This document shows positions 59,212-64,000 of a DNA stretch of 64,000 nucleotides, piece after piece; position 1 is the stretch's first letter, and each line of letters opens with the position of its first letter. A model generated the notes under the pieces. The model was not told where the DNA came from. It did no database searches and worked only from the letters and a program-made list of their open reading frames with translations. The stretch lies in the NCBI GenBank assembly GCA_037074765.1, contig JBAMDO010000240.1:16473-80472 (forward strand), written 5' to 3'. The DNA comes from Mansonella perstans (lineage: Eukaryota; Nematoda; Chromadorea; Rhabditida; Onchocercidae). Both the position numbers and the translations under genes were made by a program.

Positions 59212-62200
59212 ATGAAATGGAAAAAGGATTCACGGAAATTCGAGCAAAAATTTGTATTTTCCGATCAGCGATCGTCCGTTGCAGAACAACGTGACCAACG
59301 TGACCAACTGATTGCACGCTTCCACCTAACAATTATTACACTGGCAGCAGTTTTAAGCTTCAGTGGTAATATCCATGGTGATTTCGTATTCGATGATCGT
59401 GAAGCTATCATCAATAATAGAGCAATTCGTGAAATCGGAAAAATACTGGAAAGTGATTTTTGGGGCTATCCGATACGATCATCACGTAGTCACAAATCGT
59501 ATCGTCCTATTACTACCATTACCTTCGCGTGAGTTTTTTTATCTTTTTTTCATTGCTCATTGATTTACAGCTTCACGTGAATCTTTTTTAAAAGGTTTCA
59601 GTGTAGTCGTGATTTTTAGAATGCGTTTATGCTTCGTACAACCCTTATTAACGTTTCCCATAATTAGTATAAAATAAATGAAATAACTCATCAAAAGTTT
59701 TCAGCAATGCATTTAATTCGAAAAGATAGCAAAATGTGTTCTTTGTTTCGCCATTTCACATCACAATGAAACTGTTTTCTTTCTTTTCGATCGTAATTTT
59801 TTTTTAATCAATTCGTTAAGTTAAGAAGTTTAAATTGGATGATCGCTAGAATGAATTTTTAGTTCCATTTCGTTCTTCTGAAGCAATTATATCCTTTTTT
59901 TTAGAATAAACCGATGCTTATCGTCATTTTGCAATATAATATAAATGTAATCAATTAATATTCGTCTCATCAAAATGAAAAAATTTTTTAACAAAAGAAA
60001 AAATAAACTAATTTATTTTTAAATTGCATACTTATTAATAGCCTAATTGTTTTATCGAAAACTAATCCAATCTAGATTAAACGAATGAAAAGGAGACGGG
60101 AACTCTACGAGAATTCACACTACAAAACTCAAATATGTAAATAATTAGAATTTTTTTTTAAAAATAGATATTTGATAAATTATGATTCGAATTGTCGTTC
60201 GTAATAAATATTAGTCAATCTTGTGAGTCCTGCGAAGTGGCCAGATGTTTTAGGATACTTGAATATTGCATCAGCTAAATGTACATCAGAAAGAGTAAGT
60301 AGTCTTGGAGTATTCACTTGAAGGCAACATCATCCATTAAAAGAGCATGGATCGACTGTTAAGCTTTCAGTCTGGTTTTTTGTTGGAAGCTTTTGTTGGA
60401 ATTTCAATTATCAAACATTCATAAAATTATTCAAATTTAAATTTGAATAATTTTATGAAATCGCAGAACATCGAGTTAGTACGCTTTCTTCGTGCCCCTT
60501 CTTCTCTGTTCTGGAAAAAATAGTTGCCTATAAATTAAACTTTTAATACTTCAAAATTTGATGGTAATTTACTTCTTGTACCACTTATATGGGTTTACCC
60601 ATCTGAATAAGTGGTCGATTTGGATCAATAAGTGGATGTGTAAACTTGTTTGTAAAACATGAATACAGTATCTGTGTATGTGTGTAGTTGCGTCTGTGTA
60701 TGTGTGCACATTTGTATATGTGAACATGGTTAATGCAATTTTAAGTGCCCAGCAAAGCCTTAGGATTATCAAATGAATTTGCATGTTGTTTGGGCTAAAT
60801 TCATTAGGTCTGTAAAGTGAAATATAATTTTCTAGCCAATAACTAGCCCATAATCCATTATTATAAATGCAATATATGCAAATGAAAATTGTTGAAGAAG
60901 GAAAGCTTGAAATACTCCATTCATTCATGAACAATACAATATTAGAAGAGCCTGTAAAATTCAGCAATCATTCGATTATATTTTAAATGAAAAAAATAAA
61001 GAGCGGTAAAAAAATTCTTTATGAGTACGAAATTGGTGATTATAGTACAAAAATTAAATTTTTTCATCGCTTTGAAGATTTCCGATTCTTTCTTTCTCTC
61101 TCTCTTTCCTCCTCTTGTATAATTTACATTGGATGTTATCATTCTTCTATTAATTCTTTGGAATAAATACATAAATTATCGTTGAAACATAAAATTTGAC
61201 AATAAAGAAAGAAAAAAATTAATTTTATAAGTTAGTTTGCCAGTTGATAATTTGGAAAGGAATATAATTAATTATTCTAATTAGAAAAAATGATGAATGA
61301 CAGTTACCGTAGTCGCTTCATAAGGTTTTTTTATCTATTTAAGAAGGATCGCATAGTTTTATTGTTAATCTACAATTTCTTATTAAAGAATTATTGTATA
61401 TCCCATCGTTTCAGAAGTGTCTTTTTGCATGAAACACTTCAGCTTATTGGCTCAAACTTTTAAATTCAAAAGATAGGTAACCGAATTATAAAAAATATTT
61501 AATGTGTGTATATGGTGTGTGTATGTGTGGTTTTGTGTTCGGTTGTGCATGTGGTTGTGTATGCGGTTGTGTACGTGGTTGCGTGTGTGGTTGTGTGTAG
61601 TTGTGTATGTGTGGTTGTTTTCGTTTTGTTCTCTATGAGAACGCCAAATAATTTATTGGAAAATAAAATAAAATTAAACACATTACTATGTAATTATATT
61701 AGTATTCGAATATTTAATCGTATATGCATAATTGTATGTAAATGAGGTTCAAAATGTCAGATTTTCAGTTATCAGATTTAAAATTGAACAGCAACTTCTA
61801 ACAATTAAATTTTTGAATAATTCCAAAATGTAATTCTACAGAAATTACTTGAAAATCAGCAATATGACATTACTGTAATCATAATTTTTCAGGATCAATT
61901 ATGCTATATCAGGTCTTCACACTACAACCTATCATACTGTTAATATCGCATTGCATGCAATTATCTGTCTAATAATTTACAAGATAATAATCAACTTGTT
62001 ACTTGTATTTTATGGAAAATGTTCGAACCGGATAGCCTTTCATGTTTCGTTATTGTTTGCTGTACATCCAATACATTCTGAAGCAGTATGTTATCAGTAA
62101 AATAAATTTCTTCCTTTTCATTCCTTCCATCCTTTGTCCTGCTCCATTAATGTTAGCACTGGATACAAACTTCCAACTCAGTTGAAAAATTAATATTCAT

Positions 62201-63994
62201 GAATTGGCGAGTCAATGAAGTATCAATTCATAAATTCAAATTAATCAAAAAAAAGAAAAGAACTGTTACAGGTAGCAAGCATAGTAGGTCGTGCTGAGCT
62301 ATTAATGGCATTATTTACACTTATCGCATTGCACCTCTACATTAAATGTTGGCGTAAATCACAGTTTTCAATGAAATCAAAATTCACAATTCTATTATTG
62401 AGCGTAGTTGCACTGTTTAGTAAAGAACAGGGAATCGTTGTTATGGTTAGTTCTCATATTTCGTCTGTATTAAATATTATATTAATTAGTAATAATTAGT
62501 TTTTTTTTTAAAATTACTTTCAGCTCTCAGTTAATTAATGATTTTTTCAATATTACCAAAAGTTTAATTGCTGAATACTTAATGAAATTACTTGTTACAG
62601 CCTCTTTGTGCAACATTTGACATTTTCGCAACAAGAAAGCGACCAGTTCGATTTTTTATTGTATTTAGAAAAACAATGGATGATTATAGCAATAACAATA
62701 AGACTGGAAAGAGTATAGCACATATGACTGTATGGTTTTGCATTAACTTAATAGACTAATTAAAATTTAGTTTGATTTTTAAACCTAACATTTGGCAAGT
62801 TCACAAAAATTTGTGAATCAATCATTTTGCTTTTTAATAATGCTACATTTAAACGGTACGGATTGTATGAGGATGAAATTCTTATGAAACATGACATTAA
62901 TTACGCAAGAAGTAACTAAATAATATTTTAATTAATGAGTAGAAATTTTTCTATTTTCCATAATAAACAATTGCTTCTTAACTGTTCGATATTGTTTCTC
63001 GTTGTCTTGTCAGGGAAAATTAAATTTGAGCAAATTCTATGCATAATTACACGATTTCATAAATATTGTTGACATTTTGATTATAATATTTATCAAAATT
63101 TCTGGAATTTCGGATTTAGCAAATATAAGCAAAAAAGTGGGCATTAATTATTGAAAAGATTTTGATATTCATAATAATTCACTCTCTTATTTATTGCAAA
63201 TCTAATGCGCTTTCAATCTACATCCAGGCATTTTAAAAAATTTAATTCAAACGAAAATTTCGACTGAAACTTTTTTCCAAAATTGATGAAATTAAGCAAT
63301 TTTTCTCGATATCTTCTAAAATTCCATTATAGGAACGATATTGTGATTGCATACGACGAGTGATGATATGTTCAGTGTTATGTATACTTTTATTGATGCT
63401 TCGGCTTTCAATCAATGGATTTCAATCTCCTCAATTTAGTCCAAACGATAATTTCGTTGCTGGTTGTCCGTCCATCTTTTTACGAGTTAGTTAATCGCCA
63501 GTATGTGGATTAATCATTCAGAACTAAGATATTTTTTCTTGTTTATACAGGATTCTTTTATAGGAAAGTAATTTGAAAATGAGAAAATTAGTGGATAGAC
63601 AGATTAAAAGTGCCACGGGGAAATTCATCGTCAAGAAATTTAAGTTGTTCAAAATTTTTGAATTTAAAAAATTCTAATAAATAAACCAAGTTGGAAAGCT
63701 GCTGTTTATTGAGTAGAAAAATTTCTTTTATCCTCATATGCTTAATTATTTAGCAATTACATACTAGTGATAAAAAATGAGCAGTTGAATTTCATTTCAG
63801 TTGATTAATTATTGTTACATTTACATGCTTTATATTTGGCTACAACTTTATCCGGTCCATTTATGTTTTGATTATTCAATGGGCTGTGTGACACTGATCG
63901 AATCAATCGAAGATCCTCGTTTTTTATTATCGATGATTTTTATCATTGCTATTGTCGCACTTATCATCCAGTTAATTCAAGGATATTTTGATAA
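59212..63994 (+). CDS. TMTC: TMTC-family protein (transmembrane O-mannosyltransferase with TPRs), 5' part
   Basis: Exons 59212-59528, 61893-62085, 62272-62445, 62601-62729, 63333-63485 and 63801-63994 join in phase and give the first 386 residues; the gene continues past the window. TMTC proteins are multi-pass ER enzymes of the GT-C fold that O-mannosylate cadherins, with C-terminal TPR repeats in the ER lumen. Seen here: TM1 at about 37-52; the luminal GDFVFDDREAIINN with the DD pair at 61-62, the likely catalytic/metal site; SHKSYRP at 93-99; INYAISGLH; LLFAVHPIHSEA and VASIVGRAELL, the most conserved TMTC block (about 159-180); SKEQGI; PQFSPNDN, from the DUF1736 region; and LCFDYSMGC at 343-351. 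The TPRs lie beyond the right edge. The last motif is closer to TMTC1/TMTC4 than to TMTC2, as I recall them, so the paralogue is left open. Intron 1 (2.36 kb) is unusually long and carries a palindrome, a minisatellite and an orphan exon-like segment. Confidence 0.92.
60215..60294 (+). other. Exon-like segment inside TMTC intron 1
   Basis: Between ATATTAG and a strong AGA/GTAAGT donor one frame reads NLVSPAKWPDVLGYLNIAS and AKCTSER. Including it would need phase 1 before it, whereas the flanking TMTC exon ends in phase 2, so it does not fit the TMTC reading frame. It could belong to a nested gene, be an unused pseudoexon, or be a poison exon. Confidence 0.3.
60418..60459. repeat. 42-bp perfect palindrome
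   Basis: TTCATAAAATTATTCAAATT plus T is followed without a loop by its exact reverse complement (AAATTTGAATAATTTTATG plus AA). Arms are 21 bases each with no mismatch. It lies in TMTC intron 1. Confidence 0.95.
61502..61620. repeat. GT-rich 12-bp minisatellite
   Basis: After a short GT/TGTA tract, about six copies of a 12-base unit close to CGGTTGTGTATG occur from 61540 (61540-61551, 61552-61563, 61564-61575 and so on). It creates Val/Cys or Thr/His low-complexity frames on both strands. It lies in TMTC intron 1. Confidence 0.9.
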
Positions 63995-64000
63995 GTAATA

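Noticed and set aside
59363..59563. 66-codon frame overlapping TMTC exon 1
   Set aside because: Shifted frame within the TMTC exon, which has clear family motifs in the other frame.
61499..61745. Frames on both strands over the minisatellite
   Set aside because: Low-complexity Thr/His and Val/Cys repeats from a 12-bp minisatellite inside the TMTC intron.
1..64000. tRNA, rRNA or CRISPR features
   Set aside because: I looked for T-loop/box-B-like sequences, conserved rRNA segments and regularly spaced repeats and saw none; short genes could still be missed without a covariance search.

Overview
The window looks like a piece of a nematode nuclear genome, most likely a filarial (spirurid) worm. 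Several things point that way. The DNA is very AT-rich and gene-poor. Introns are short, and acceptors are typically TTTCAG or TTTTTAG. Five genes have such an acceptor 0-12 bases before the start codon, which is the pattern of spliced-leader trans-splicing. There is a nematode-type chemoreceptor gene. Finally, there is a decayed piece of rsmH that resembles the Wolbachia gene, next to a decayed piece of mitochondrial cox1 that reads properly only in the invertebrate mitochondrial code and resembles filarial COX1 as I remember it. No bacterial operons, CRISPR arrays, rRNA or tRNA genes were recognised.

Layout. 1-4.9 kb is non-coding with poly-A runs. 4.9-5.9 kb is an organelle/endosymbiont-derived mosaic (rsmH-like fragments, an unidentified antisense piece, a cox1 fragment). 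5.9-16.7 kb is non-coding, with three adjacent hairpins and a GT microsatellite. 16.7-19.1 kb (+) is a six-exon seven-transmembrane chemoreceptor of the Sra superfamily (Sre/Srab-like). 20.0-20.6 kb (-) is an unidentified multi-exon gene with clustered cysteines. 22.8-25.8 kb (-) holds a small family of secreted Arg/Trp/Tyr/Gly-rich propeptides: two intact two-exon genes and one decayed copy. 27.1-28.9 kb (-) is a five-exon BAR-domain protein with a likely GC-AG intron. 34.9-36.2 kb (-) is a three-exon single-pass membrane protein with a striking cysteine cluster just inside the membrane. 38.8-39.6 kb (-) is the 3' end of a probable GPCR. 40-59 kb is mostly AT-rich DNA with a few orphan exon-like segments. 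59.2-64.0 kb (+) is the 5' part of a TMTC-family (O-mannosyltransferase type) gene that runs off the right edge.

The genes look like independent, separately trans-spliced or cis-spliced units, not one pathway; the only local functional cluster is the peptide family. Exon models were assembled by hand from splice sites, reading-frame phase and protein sense. They are hypotheses to test with RNA-seq, most secure for the TMTC, peptide, BAR and chemoreceptor genes.
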